DNA from: SFFI01 sp964398655
GTDB taxonomy: Bacteria; Bacillota; Clostridia; Saccharofermentanales; DTU023
Length of the DNA: 64,000 nt
Reading direction: 5' to 3'
NCBI GenBank assembly: GCA_964398655.1
Contig: CAYNNG010000007.1
Span: 3,640 to 67,639 of the forward strand
Of this stretch, positions 6,624-14,905 are shown piece by piece. Made by a program: the position numbers and the translations under genes. The stretch's first letter is position 1; every line of letters starts with the position of its first letter. A model generated the notes under the pieces. The model saw only the letters and a list, made by a program, of their open reading frames with translations. It ran no database searches and was not told the DNA's origin.

Positions 6624-8348
6624 ATGTTTAAAAAAATATTACCATATGCGCGGCCCTACCGCCTGCCAGCCATCCTGTCTCCCATCTTTATGATTTTGGA
6701 GGTGATGGCAGATATTTTAATTCCTATGTCCATGGCTAGGATTGTGAATATAGGCATCGCCAACCGCGACGCCGCTTTTGTCATACACCAGGGCACCATT
6801 ATGATTGCCCTGGCCTTGTTTGGGGCCAGCACGGGTATTGCCTCGTCCTTTTGCGGGGCTAAGGCTGGTTACGGCATTGCCTATGAAATGCGTAAGGCTT
6901 GCTACCGGTCCATTCAGGAATACAGCTTTAATAATCTGGACCAGATGTCCGTCCCCTCTCTGATCTCCCGGCTGACCTCGGATGCCGAAACGGTGGGCGC
7001 AGTCTCCATGATGTCCCTGCGTATGGCGATCCGCTCACCTTTCATGCTAATTTTCGCCCTCATCGCGGCTATCCGCATTAACGGGGAGCTAGCCCGGGTT
7101 TTTGCTGTGGTGATCCCCACCATCGCTATTTTAGTAGCTATCTTATTTAACAAGGCCATGCCCTTGTTCCAGAAACTGCGGAAAAGATTCGATCACCTCA
7201 ATGCCACTATTCAAGAACAGTTGGCCGGCATCGACGTAATTAAGGCCTTCAATCGGCAGGACCACGCCTACCAGCAATTTACCGACAGCAACAATGCCCT
7301 GAAGGCTACCTCCATTGAGGCCATCATGTTCATGATTGCCCTCATGCCCCTCATGGTCTTAATCATCAACGCCTGCCTGCTGGCCGTACTCTGGTTTGGC
7401 GGACTTAAGGTGGCCCAGGGCAGCTTGCCCACCGGCGACTTAATTGCTTTTATTACCTATAACTCTCAGATCATGATGTCCCTCATGATGCTGGCTACCT
7501 ATATCATCAACCTGACTTTTGGTAAAACCTCCTTTGACCGTTTGCAGGAAGCCATTGAGACCAAGCCAGAGATGGCTGATCCCGCCAACCCCGTACCAGT
7601 AGTGGCTGATGGGAGCATCCGCTTTGAGGATGTCTACTTTAAGTACCCTGGCTATAAGGACGATATTTTGTCAGATATCAACTTAGACCTAGCTGCGGGT
7701 GAAAGCTTGGGCATTATCGGGCCCACCGGATCTTCCAAGTCCACCCTGGTCCAGCTAATCCCTCGCCTCTACGATCCCGAGCGGGGCCGGATCCTGGTCG
7801 GCGGCCAGGACGTGAAGTCCTACCGTAAAAAAGACCTCCGGGCCGCGATTGGCATGGTCCTCCAGCAGAACACCCTGGTCTCCGGCAACATCCGATCCAA
7901 CATGCGCTGGGGCAAGGAGGATGCCACAGATGAAGAAATTATCGCGGCGTTAAAGAAGGCCCAGGCCTGGGAGTTTGTGTCCCAATATGAAGATGGCCTG
8001 GACCACCGGGTGGAACAGGGCGGCAGCAACTTTTCCGGGGGCCAAAAACAGCGCTTGACCATCGCCCGCGCCCTCCTGCTAGATCCCAAAATCCTTATTT
8101 TGGACGACTCCACCTCCGCCGTGGATATGGCCACCGACGCGAAATTGCAGCAGGCCTTCCACGAGGAGCTCAGCCACGTCACCCTCATCATGATTGCCCA
8201 ACGTATCTCTTCTGTGAAGAATTTAGACCGGATCCTGGTCCTGGACCAGGGCCGCATTGAGTCCGTGGGCACCCACGCCGAGCTTTTAGAGAAATCAGAA
8301 ATTTATAAAGAGATTTACCGGTCTCAGCAAAGGGGGCTGCCCGCATGA
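6624..8348 (+). CDS. Heterodimeric ABC exporter half, degenerate-site subunit (first pair)
   Basis: 574 residues: six-helix exporter membrane domain (1 to about 310) followed by a nucleotide-binding domain. Start ATG 6624 has GGAGGTG upstream. The nucleotide-binding domain has an unusual Walker A (GPTGSSKST, Ser in place of the last loop Gly), signature FSGGQKQR, Walker B ILILDDSTSAVD with Asp where the catalytic Glu normally sits, and IAQRISSV with Gln in place of the switch His. These are the marks of the non-catalytic half of heterodimeric type IV exporters (TM287/288, EfrAB-like). It overlaps the next gene by 4 nt (ATGA), so the two are translationally coupled and form one transporter. 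The substrate (drug, lipid or peptide) cannot be read from the sequence. Confidence 0.9.
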   Translation: MFKKILPYARPYRLPAILSPIFMILEVMADILIPMSMARIVNIGIANRDAAFVIHQGTIMIALALFGASTGIASSFCGAKAGYGIAYEMRKACYRSIQEYSFNNLDQMSVPSLISRLTSDAETVGAVSMMSLRMAIRSPFMLIFALIAAIRINGELARVFAVVIPTIAILVAILFNKAMPLFQKLRKRFDHLNATIQEQLAGIDVIKAFNRQDHAYQQFTDSNNALKATSIEAIMFMIALMPLMVLIINACLLAVLWFGGLKVAQGSLPTGDLIAFITYNSQIMMSLMMLATYIINLTFGKTSFDRLQEAIETKPEMADPANPVPVVADGSIRFEDVYFKYPGYKDDILSDINLDLAAGESLGIIGPTGSSKSTLVQLIPRLYDPERGRILVGGQDVKSYRKKDLRAAIGMVLQQNTLVSGNIRSNMRWGKEDATDEEIIAALKKAQAWEFVSQYEDGLDHRVEQGGSNFSGGQKQRLTIARALLLDPKILILDDSTSAVDMATDAKLQQAFHEELSHVTLIMIAQRISSVKNLDRILVLDQGRIESVGTHAELLEKSEIYKEIYRSQQRGLPA

Positions 8349-10360
8349 GTAAACTGAATAAAAATCGAGAAGCTCGCGCTAAGGCCCAGGCTGACCTAAA
8401 AACACATCCACAGTCAGAAAAGCAGACTGACCAGGCCAAAGCCGGTGGCAAGGCTGATCCCAAGGCCAAAAGTTTTCGGCCAGAAAATCCTTGGAAAACC
8501 GTCAAGCAGCTATTTTCCTACTTCCGCAATAACAAGAAGCTGTTCTTCGCGGGTATCATCTGTGTGGGCCTCGCTTCCTTGACCGCGATTGCCCTGAACG
8601 CCATGCTCTCCCCTATTATCGACAGCGTGGCGGGCGAATTTGACCAGCCGCGCTTTGTCCAGTCCCTGCTCATTGTCGCGGGGATCGGGATTGCGCAGTC
8701 GGCCTTTATGTACCTGGGCGGCCGCTTTAACGCGGTACTTTCCCAGCGCACGGTTACCCTCATCCGGCAAGACCTCTCAGCTAAGGTCCTCCACCTGCCC
8801 ATGTCCTTTTTTGACACTCATACCCACGGCGAGGTCATGTCCACCTTCACCAGTGATATTGATACCCTGTCCCAAACCCTAGACCAGGCGGTGTCTCAGT
8901 TCATGACATCGATCATCACTTTTGTGGGGACCACGGTCATGATGATTATCCTTTCTTGGAAGCTCTTCCTTGTAGTTGCCGTCTTCCTGGTCCTCATGGT
9001 CCTGGTTACACGGTTTATTGCCAGCCGGTCGGGCCGTTTTTACCGGGAACGCCAGCTCGAGACTGCCAGCCTCAACGGCTTTATTGAGGAAATGATGACC
9101 GCGCAAAAGGTGGTCAAGGTTTTTAACTATGAAGACCGGGCCATTGAAGACTTTGAAGAACGGGCGGAGTCCCTGCGCAATTCCGCCACCAAGGCCTCCA
9201 GCTTTGGTGTAGTGACCTGGCCTGTCATGGGCAACCTTACCTTTATGATGTATGCCGTAGTGGCCATGCTGGGTTCCTTCCAGGTCATTTCCGGTGTCAT
9301 GAGTATCGGTAACATTGCCTCCTTCCTGCAGTACACCCGGGTTATTGCCCAGCCCATTACGCAAATGTCCCAGCAGATGAACAGCCTCTTTGCCGCCATC
9401 GCCGGGGCAGAACGGATCTTCCGCCTCTTAGATGCGCCAGAAGAAGAGATGGAAGGACCGGTCCGGCTCGTGGGTTCTTGCGATGGCAAACGCGGCCTCT
9501 GCTGGCGGGTACCAGCTCAAGTGGAAATTCAAGCAGGGGCAACCACCCTGGATCCCCACAGCCTCGAGTGTTACGAGTCCGACCCCTTGGAAACCCCCAG
9601 TCCCGGCAGCTTCAAGTTGGTTCCGGTTACGGGCGATGTGCGCTTCCATAATGTAGACTTCGGCTATGTACCCGGTCATAAGGTCCTACATGATGTTTCT
9701 CTTTATGCCAAGCCCGGCCAGAAAATCGCTTTTGTCGGATCTACAGGCGCCGGGAAGACGACCATCACTAAGCTGATCAACCGCTTCTACGATATCCAGC
9801 AGGGCAGTATTACGATTGACGGCATTGATATCCGGGAGATCAACAAGTTTGATCTTAGATCCATCATTTCCGTGGTTTTGCAGGATGTTAACCTCTTTTC
9901 CGGCACCATCCGGGAAAACATCCGCTACGGGCGGTTGGACGCCACAGATGAAGAAGTCATCGAGGCCGCTAAGGCCGCCAATGCCCACGGTTTTATTTCG
10001 CGTTTAGAAGAAGGATACGATACCGAGCTCGTAGGAGAGGGCAAAGGCCTGTCCCAAGGTGAGCGCCAGCTGCTGTCGATCGCGCGAACAGCGATCGCCG
10101 ATCCTGTGATCGTGATCATGGATGAAGCAACCTCGTCTGTAGATACCCGGACGGAAATGCAAATCGCCCAGGGTATGGACCAGCTCATGGCTGGCCGTAC
10201 TACCTTTGTCATCGCCCACCGGCTTTCCACGGTGCGCGACGCCAATGCCATCATGGTGCTGGAGGGCGGCCAAATTGTGGAGCGCGGCAACCATGATGAG
10301 CTCATGGCGCAAAAGGGCCGGTATTACGACTTAAACGTGGGTACGGCAGAGCTCAGTTAA
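8345..10360 (+). CDS. Heterodimeric ABC exporter half, catalytic subunit (first pair)
   Basis: 671 residues, about 90 longer than a standard half-transporter. The extra length is a basic, low-complexity N-terminal extension (residues 1-55, K/A/Q-rich) and an insert of about 60 residues between the membrane domain and nucleotide-binding domain (after LLDAPEEEMEG). The domain itself is canonical at Walker A (GSTGAGKTT), Walker B (VIVIMDEATSSVD with catalytic Glu) and switch His (VIAHRLSTV), but its signature is LSQGERQ instead of LSGGQ. The altered signature faces the degenerate Walker site of the partner, as expected for an asymmetric heterodimer. It is coupled to the upstream gene by an ATGA overlap. 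Confidence 0.9.
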   Translation: MSKLNKNREARAKAQADLKTHPQSEKQTDQAKAGGKADPKAKSFRPENPWKTVKQLFSYFRNNKKLFFAGIICVGLASLTAIALNAMLSPIIDSVAGEFDQPRFVQSLLIVAGIGIAQSAFMYLGGRFNAVLSQRTVTLIRQDLSAKVLHLPMSFFDTHTHGEVMSTFTSDIDTLSQTLDQAVSQFMTSIITFVGTTVMMIILSWKLFLVVAVFLVLMVLVTRFIASRSGRFYRERQLETASLNGFIEEMMTAQKVVKVFNYEDRAIEDFEERAESLRNSATKASSFGVVTWPVMGNLTFMMYAVVAMLGSFQVISGVMSIGNIASFLQYTRVIAQPITQMSQQMNSLFAAIAGAERIFRLLDAPEEEMEGPVRLVGSCDGKRGLCWRVPAQVEIQAGATTLDPHSLECYESDPLETPSPGSFKLVPVTGDVRFHNVDFGYVPGHKVLHDVSLYAKPGQKIAFVGSTGAGKTTITKLINRFYDIQQGSITIDGIDIREINKFDLRSIISVVLQDVNLFSGTIRENIRYGRLDATDEEVIEAAKAANAHGFISRLEEGYDTELVGEGKGLSQGERQLLSIARTAIADPVIVIMDEATSSVDTRTEMQIAQGMDQLMAGRTTFVIAHRLSTVRDANAIMVLEGGQIVERGNHDELMAQKGRYYDLNVGTAELS

Positions 10361-10362
10361 GC

Positions 10363-10386
10363 GTGACAATTGCCGGCAATTGTCAC
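10363..10386. repeat. 24-bp perfect palindrome after the ABC exporter genes
   Basis: The half-site GTGACAATTGCC is followed directly by its exact reverse complement, giving a 24-bp perfect dyad two bases after the stop of the second exporter gene. No T-run follows, so it is not a standard intrinsic terminator. It could be an operator for the downstream DUF308 gene or an RNA processing hairpin. Confidence 0.7.
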
Positions 10387-10535
10387 CTGACATCTCTGGT
10401 ATCTGCACTTAGAATTACAATTAGGTAAATAAATTCACGTGCCTAACTGCCTCGTATAAAAGCAATTATCCGCAAAAGGCAGGGCGGGGTGAAGGCAGAC
10501 TTGACCCGAGTCCCGGCCCTAGTAAAGGAGTTATT

Positions 10536-11090
10536 ATGAGTAGAGATTTGTACAAACCCCTATGGCAGAGTATCCTCATCGGCATCATTTTGATTGTAGG
10601 TGGCGTCCTGGCTTTCAATAACCCTGTCTCCGCCGTGGCAACCTTGGCTTTAATCCTGGGTATATTAGTCTTCGTCCGGGGCAGCATGATGCTGGTGGAA
10701 TTCTTCCAGCTGAAGAGAAAAAACCTCCTGACCTGGCATGATTGGATTACCCTCACTATGGGCGTGCTCCTGGTGGTTCTAGCCATCTACCTCCTAGTAA
10801 ACCCTAACATTTCCATCTTCCTCATCGGCAAACTGGCGGCCATCGGCTTCATCTCTGACGCTATCCACAGCATCTTCATTGCCCACTGGATCCGGCCCTT
10901 CAGCTTTGGCCTCTGGCTCAGCATTACAATCTTGAACATTTTCCTCTTGATTACAGGTTTTGTTATGCTGTTCGACTGGATTACCGCCAGCCACGTTGTA
11001 GCCTACATGATTGCCATTGACCTCCTAGTGAGCGGCATAGGCAATATTCTGGTAGGTTTTTTCCATAAGCGTGAGGAAAACGTAGCCTAA
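10536..11090 (+). CDS. DUF308/HdeD-family membrane protein
   Basis: 184 residues with six predicted membrane helices arranged as repeated helix pairs, the HdeD/DUF308 pattern: SILIGIILIVGGVLAFNNP near the N-terminus and LLVSGIGNILVGFF near the C-terminus. The start ATG 10536 follows AAAGGAG. HdeD in enterobacteria is linked to acid resistance; in Bacillota the role is unknown. It lies between the first ABC exporter pair and the SCIFF peptide gene, with its own upstream space of 175 nt, so it may be independently transcribed. No catalytic residues are apparent. Confidence 0.8.
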   Translation: MSRDLYKPLWQSILIGIILIVGGVLAFNNPVSAVATLALILGILVFVRGSMMLVEFFQLKRKNLLTWHDWITLTMGVLLVVLAIYLLVNPNISIFLIGKLAAIGFISDAIHSIFIAHWIRPFSFGLWLSITILNIFLLITGFVMLFDWITASHVVAYMIAIDLLVSGIGNILVGFFHKREENVA

Positions 11091-11097
11091 AGTACTA

Positions 11098-11126
11098 TTG
11101 AAATCCTAGGCTCGATATGGTATTAA
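11098..11126 (+). promoter_or_regulatory. Sigma-A-type promoter for scfA
   Basis: TTGAAA at 11098-11103, a 17-nt spacer, then TATTAA at 11121-11126, about 60 nt ahead of the SCIFF precursor start. The -35 box matches consensus at 5 of 6 positions; the -10 is weaker. Confidence 0.5.
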
Positions 11127-11185
11127 TTAGCCTTGTAAACTAGCCTAAGAAACTGTGTTTTAAACAATAGATGGGAGAAATGACA

Positions 11186-11332
11186 ATGAAAAGAATTAAA
11201 AGCTTGAAGACTCGCAATCTCTGCGCCAGCGCCCAAAACGGTGGCTGCGGTGAATGCCAAACCTCCTGCCAGTCCGCTTGCAAAACTTCCTGCGGCGTAG
11301 CAAACCAGTCTTGCGAACACAAGGAAGACTAA
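11186..11332 (+). CDS. scfA: SCIFF ranthipeptide precursor (six-cysteine-type peptide)
   Basis: 48 residues. It opens with the family leader MKRIKSLKTRNL and carries the diagnostic core CGECQTSCQSACKTSCG, followed by a final SC motif near the C-terminus (EHKED tail). SCIFF peptides are substrates of a dedicated radical-SAM enzyme that installs thioether links from cysteines to non-alpha carbons (ranthipeptides). The start at 11186 is preferred because GGGAG lies 8 nt upstream; an in-frame ATG 6 nt earlier is too close. Seven cysteines are present (positions 13, 21, 24, 28, 32, 36, 43), one more than the name-giving six; the extra one is Cys13. A terminator follows before the maturase gene, which should give peptide in excess over enzyme. 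Confidence 0.95.
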   Translation: MKRIKSLKTRNLCASAQNGGCGECQTSCQSACKTSCGVANQSCEHKED

Positions 11333-11352
11333 GTAAGCAGTAAAGCGCGCTT

Positions 11353-11380
11353 AAGGAGGCCACTGAGCCTCCTTTTTTTT
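11353..11380 (+). terminator. Rho-independent terminator between scfA and scfB
   Basis: AGGAGGC, a short CACTGA-region loop, GCCTCCT, then eight T. It ends most scfA transcripts and leaves scfB to read-through or its own promoter. Confidence 0.9.
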
Positions 11381-11438
11381 GTGAAAACTTAAGTTTGAGC
11401 TGGTAAAAGACTAGCTAGAAGATAAAGGAGATAGCACT

Positions 11439-12839
11439 CTGTTACACCAATATAAATTAAACGGCTACAACATCGTCCTGGACACCTGCTCTGGTGCTGT
11501 CCATGTGGTGGACGACCTGGCCTATGACTATATTGCCCTCTACCCTGAACTAGGACGCGAGCAGGCCATTGCCCGCATCTGGGACCAGTATCAGGCCCAG
11601 GATTCTTCCGAGCCCTTAACTAAGGCTGACATGGAGAACTTGGCGGATGATGTGGAAGAGTTAAAGGCCCAGGGGCAACTTTACACAGAAGACCATTACG
11701 CCCCTATGGCTGGCGAGTTCAAGGCCCGGTCCGGTGATGTAATTAAGGCCCTCTGTCTGCACGTAGCTCACACCTGCAACCTCAACTGCTCCTACTGCTT
11801 TGCTAGCCAGGGTAAGTACCACGGCGAACGGGCCCTCATGTCCTATGAGGTGGGCAAAAGAGCCTTGGATTTCCTCGTGGAAAATTCCGGCAGCCGCCAC
11901 AATCTGGAAGTCGACTTTTTCGGAGGCGAACCTCTCATGAACTGGCAGGTTGTCAAGGACCTGGTGGCCTACGCCCGCAGCATTGAGGAGGGAAAGGGCA
12001 AGCACTTCCGCTTTACCCTCACCACCAATGGCATGCTGATTGATGAAGAGGTGATCGACTTCTGCAATCGAGAAATGTCCAACGTAGTCTTGAGCCTGGA
12101 CGGGCGCAAGGAAATTAACGACGCCAGCCGGGTGGATTACCAGGGGCAGGGCTCCTATGACCGCATTGTGCCCAAGTTCCAAGAACTGGTTAAGGCCCGC
12201 GGGGACAAGAACTATTACATGCGGGGCACCTTTACCCATAGAAATCCAGACTTTACCCAGGACGTTTTCCATATGGCGGACCTGGGCTTTACCGAGCTCA
12301 GCATGGAGCCCGTAGTTACCGCGCCCGATGATCCCATGGCCCTCACGCCCGAGGACATAGAAGTGGTCAAGGACCAATATGAGGTCCTGGCCAAGGAAAT
12401 GGATAAGCGGGACCAAGAAGGCAGGCCTTTCACCTTCTACCACTACATGCTGGACCTGGACCAGGGCCCCTGCATCTACAAACGCATCTCCGGCTGCGGT
12501 TCTGGAACTGAGTACATGGCCGTCACCCCCTGGGGTGACCTCTATCCCTGCCACCAGTTTGTGGGAGAAGAAAAGTATAAGCTGGGGGATATCTGGCAAG
12601 GCATCACCCATCCGGAAATTCGCGAAGAATTCCGTGCCTGTAACGCCTATGCCCGGCCGGAATGCCGGGAATGCTGGGCCCAACTCTATTGTTCCGGCGG
12701 CTGCGCGGCTAACGCCTACCACGCCACAGGATCAATCTTGGGTATTTACGAACCAGGTTGTGAACTATTTAAGAAGCGCATTGAATGCGCCATCATGCTG
12801 CAGGCCGCGAAAGCCAGCCGCCAAGAGCAAGAGGTTTAA
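11439..12839 (+). CDS. scfB: SCIFF radical-SAM/SPASM maturase
   Basis: 466 residues if started at CTG 11439, which fits the usual maturase length. The radical-SAM motif CNLNCSYC gives Cys113, Cys117 and Cys120 for the 4Fe-4S cluster. A SPASM domain at the C-terminus supplies further cluster cysteines (CGSG, YPCHQF, CRECWAQLYCSGGC, GCELF). It forms thioether crosslinks on the SCIFF precursor encoded just upstream. AUG-type starts downstream would remove the conserved N-terminus HQYKLNGYNIVLD and SGAVHVVDD, whereas CTG 11439 sits 8 nt after AAAGGAG, so a CTG start is the best reading. The first conventional in-frame start is GTG 11505. A 12-nt gap separates it from the PLP enzyme downstream. 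Confidence 0.93.
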   Translation: MLHQYKLNGYNIVLDTCSGAVHVVDDLAYDYIALYPELGREQAIARIWDQYQAQDSSEPLTKADMENLADDVEELKAQGQLYTEDHYAPMAGEFKARSGDVIKALCLHVAHTCNLNCSYCFASQGKYHGERALMSYEVGKRALDFLVENSGSRHNLEVDFFGGEPLMNWQVVKDLVAYARSIEEGKGKHFRFTLTTNGMLIDEEVIDFCNREMSNVVLSLDGRKEINDASRVDYQGQGSYDRIVPKFQELVKARGDKNYYMRGTFTHRNPDFTQDVFHMADLGFTELSMEPVVTAPDDPMALTPEDIEVVKDQYEVLAKEMDKRDQEGRPFTFYHYMLDLDQGPCIYKRISGCGSGTEYMAVTPWGDLYPCHQFVGEEKYKLGDIWQGITHPEIREEFRACNAYARPECRECWAQLYCSGGCAANAYHATGSILGIYEPGCELFKKRIECAIMLQAAKASRQEQEV

Positions 12840-12851
12840 ACATAAAACAAG

Positions 12852-14231
12852 ATGGACACGCCAATTTATGATTTTTTGGATAATTACCAGGCCGCGCATG
12901 GAGTGCGTTTTCACATGCCAGGCCACAAAGGGAAGCATTTTTTAGGCTGCGAAGATATGGATATTACGGACTTTGCCGGGGCAGATGACCTGGCCAAGCC
13001 CACCACCATTATTGCCGCCAGCGAACGCCATGCCACCGAGCTTTTTGGCTCGCAGGCTACCCTCTTCTCTACTGAGGGTTCGAGCCAAAGCATCCGGGCC
13101 ATGGTCTACCTCCTGTCCTGCTATGCGCAAATCCAGGAGCGCAAGGCCACCGGCCAGAAGGCCCACCGCCCCTACTTCATCGCCGGCCGCAATGCCCATA
13201 AGGCCTTCATGTACGCTCTGGCCCTGGTAGATGGCGAAGTCGACTGGATTTGGCCACCCCAATCAGACTCTATCTGCTCGGGAAAAATCGAGGTAGCAGA
13301 CTTGGAGCGTGCCTTGCAGCAAGCCCCGCGCAAACCAGCTGCGGTCTATCTCACTAGCCCAGATTATTTAGGAGGACGGGCCAACATCAAGGAACTGGCC
13401 CAAATCTGCCATAACCACGATACTCTGTTGGCGGTAGATAACGCCCACGGTGCCTACCAGCATTTCCTAGCCCAGCCCTGCCATCCCTTAGATATCGGGG
13501 CGGACATTTGCTGCGACTCCGCCCACAAGACCCTCCCGGTCTTAACCGGCGGCGCCTACCTGCACCTGGGCCAAAACCTGCCTCCCTTCTTTAAGGACCA
13601 GGCCAAGTCAGCCATGAACCTCTTTGGCTCAACCAGCCCTTCCTATCTCATCTTGGCCTCCTTGGACCTGGCCAACCGCTATATGGCCGGCAGCTATGCT
13701 CAAGAGCTTGCCGCCTGGCTGGGACCGGTGGAAGCAGCTAAGCTTAAGCTTAGGGCTCAAGGCTGGCAGGTTGAAGAAACCGAAACTCTCAAGATTACCC
13801 TGCGCGCCCCCCAGGGGCTCAGCGGCCTAGAACTCGCGCAAGTCCTGCGGTCCCACCAAATCGTAGAGGAGTATGCCGACCGAGATTACGTGGTCTTGAT
13901 GGTCACACCTCAGAATACACAAGCGGACCTGGACCGGCTGACTGCCGCTTTGGGACAGAGCCAGTGGGCAGCTTCGGATGAACGGCAGAGCCAGGTTATT
14001 CTGGGCCACCTCCACCAGGCCCCGGAAAAGGCCATGACCATCCGTGAGGCGGTCTTCTCCGCTCAGGAGAGCATAGCGGTAGACCAGGCTCTGGGCCGGA
14101 TCTGCGCCTCCCCTACAGTTTCTTGTCCCCCGGCCATTCCCTTGGCCGTGTCTGGCGAGAGGCTTAACCAGCAAACCTTGAATCTCCTGAACTATTACGG
14201 AATCCAGAAAATATCTGTGGTGGCAGAATAG
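12852..14231 (+). CDS. Orn/Lys/Arg decarboxylase-family PLP enzyme
   Basis: 459 residues with the family N-terminus (FHMPGHKGKHF, DITDFAGADDLAKP, ATELFGSQATLFSTEGSSQS) and the PLP-binding SAHKTLP, Lys226. The active-site aspartate region is DNAHGAYQHF. Members decarboxylate lysine, arginine or ornithine; the short clostridial form is often placed beside SCIFF or nucleotide-metabolism genes, and its substrate cannot be fixed here. The gene begins 12 nt after scfB and has no strong ribosome site of its own, so translational coupling to scfB is likely. The C-terminal domain (residues about 300-459) is shorter than in the large inducible decarboxylases. Confidence 0.85.
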   Translation: MDTPIYDFLDNYQAAHGVRFHMPGHKGKHFLGCEDMDITDFAGADDLAKPTTIIAASERHATELFGSQATLFSTEGSSQSIRAMVYLLSCYAQIQERKATGQKAHRPYFIAGRNAHKAFMYALALVDGEVDWIWPPQSDSICSGKIEVADLERALQQAPRKPAAVYLTSPDYLGGRANIKELAQICHNHDTLLAVDNAHGAYQHFLAQPCHPLDIGADICCDSAHKTLPVLTGGAYLHLGQNLPPFFKDQAKSAMNLFGSTSPSYLILASLDLANRYMAGSYAQELAAWLGPVEAAKLKLRAQGWQVEETETLKITLRAPQGLSGLELAQVLRSHQIVEEYADRDYVVLMVTPQNTQADLDRLTAALGQSQWAASDERQSQVILGHLHQAPEKAMTIREAVFSAQESIAVDQALGRICASPTVSCPPAIPLAVSGERLNQQTLNLLNYYGIQKISVVAE

Positions 14232-14267
14232 GCCGCGTATCTAAACCGTATGGAGGAATAAATTAAT

Positions 14268-14873
14268 ATGATTAATTCAGCTCAAGCTGGCGGTCTGGCA
14301 GAACTGGACCAGGTCAAAAAAGACCTGCGCAAGGAACTCAAGCAGCGGCGCAAACAACTGGGAGCCGAGGCCCGCGGCCAGGCTTCTCAGGAGATTGCCG
14401 CCCAGATTCTCGCTCAAGAGGCCTACCAAAAAGCCCAACTGATCTTTAGCTTCTACCCCATGTCGACCGAGGTCCAGGTCAGCCTGCTCTTTGACCAGGC
14501 TTTGCAAGAGGGCAAGCAGCTGTGCTTTCCCGCCACCTTTGGTGAAGGCCGCATGGAGGCTTATATTCCCCGCGATCTTAAGAATATGGATTTAGATTCC
14601 TATGGCTTTCCCACCCCCGATCCTGAGCTGGATCAAAAAGTTGAGCCTCAGGCTATCGACCTAGTCTTGGTTCCCCTCCTGGGCTTTGACCGCGAACTCT
14701 ACCGCATCGGCTACGGCGGGGGTTTTTACGACCGCTATATCGCCCGCATACCTCGCAGGGCGGTGCTCTTGGGTGTAGCCTTTGCCTGCCAAGAAGTTGA
14801 CCGCATCCCCCGCAACGAGTTTGACCAAAAACTTGATCTATTAATAACTGAAAAAGAAATTATCTTGCCCTAG
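14268..14873 (+). CDS. 5-formyltetrahydrofolate cyclo-ligase
   Basis: 201 residues, the usual length. It converts 5-formyl-THF to 5,10-methenyl-THF with ATP, recycling a dead-end folate. Family marks seen are FSFYPMSTEVQ near residue 65, the central GFPTP, and the C-terminal PLLGFD with the GIGYGGGFYDRY-type motif (IGYGGGFYDRY). A basic N-terminal KKDLRKELKQRRKQL is also typical. The start ATG 14268 follows GGAGGAA. It lies between the PLP enzyme and the second ABC exporter pair, all in the same direction with 32-36 nt gaps. Confidence 0.92.
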   Translation: MINSAQAGGLAELDQVKKDLRKELKQRRKQLGAEARGQASQEIAAQILAQEAYQKAQLIFSFYPMSTEVQVSLLFDQALQEGKQLCFPATFGEGRMEAYIPRDLKNMDLDSYGFPTPDPELDQKVEPQAIDLVLVPLLGFDRELYRIGYGGGFYDRYIARIPRRAVLLGVAFACQEVDRIPRNEFDQKLDLLITEKEIILP

Positions 14874-14905
14874 TAAACGTAGGCAGCCAGGGCAGAGGAG
14901 ACTAC

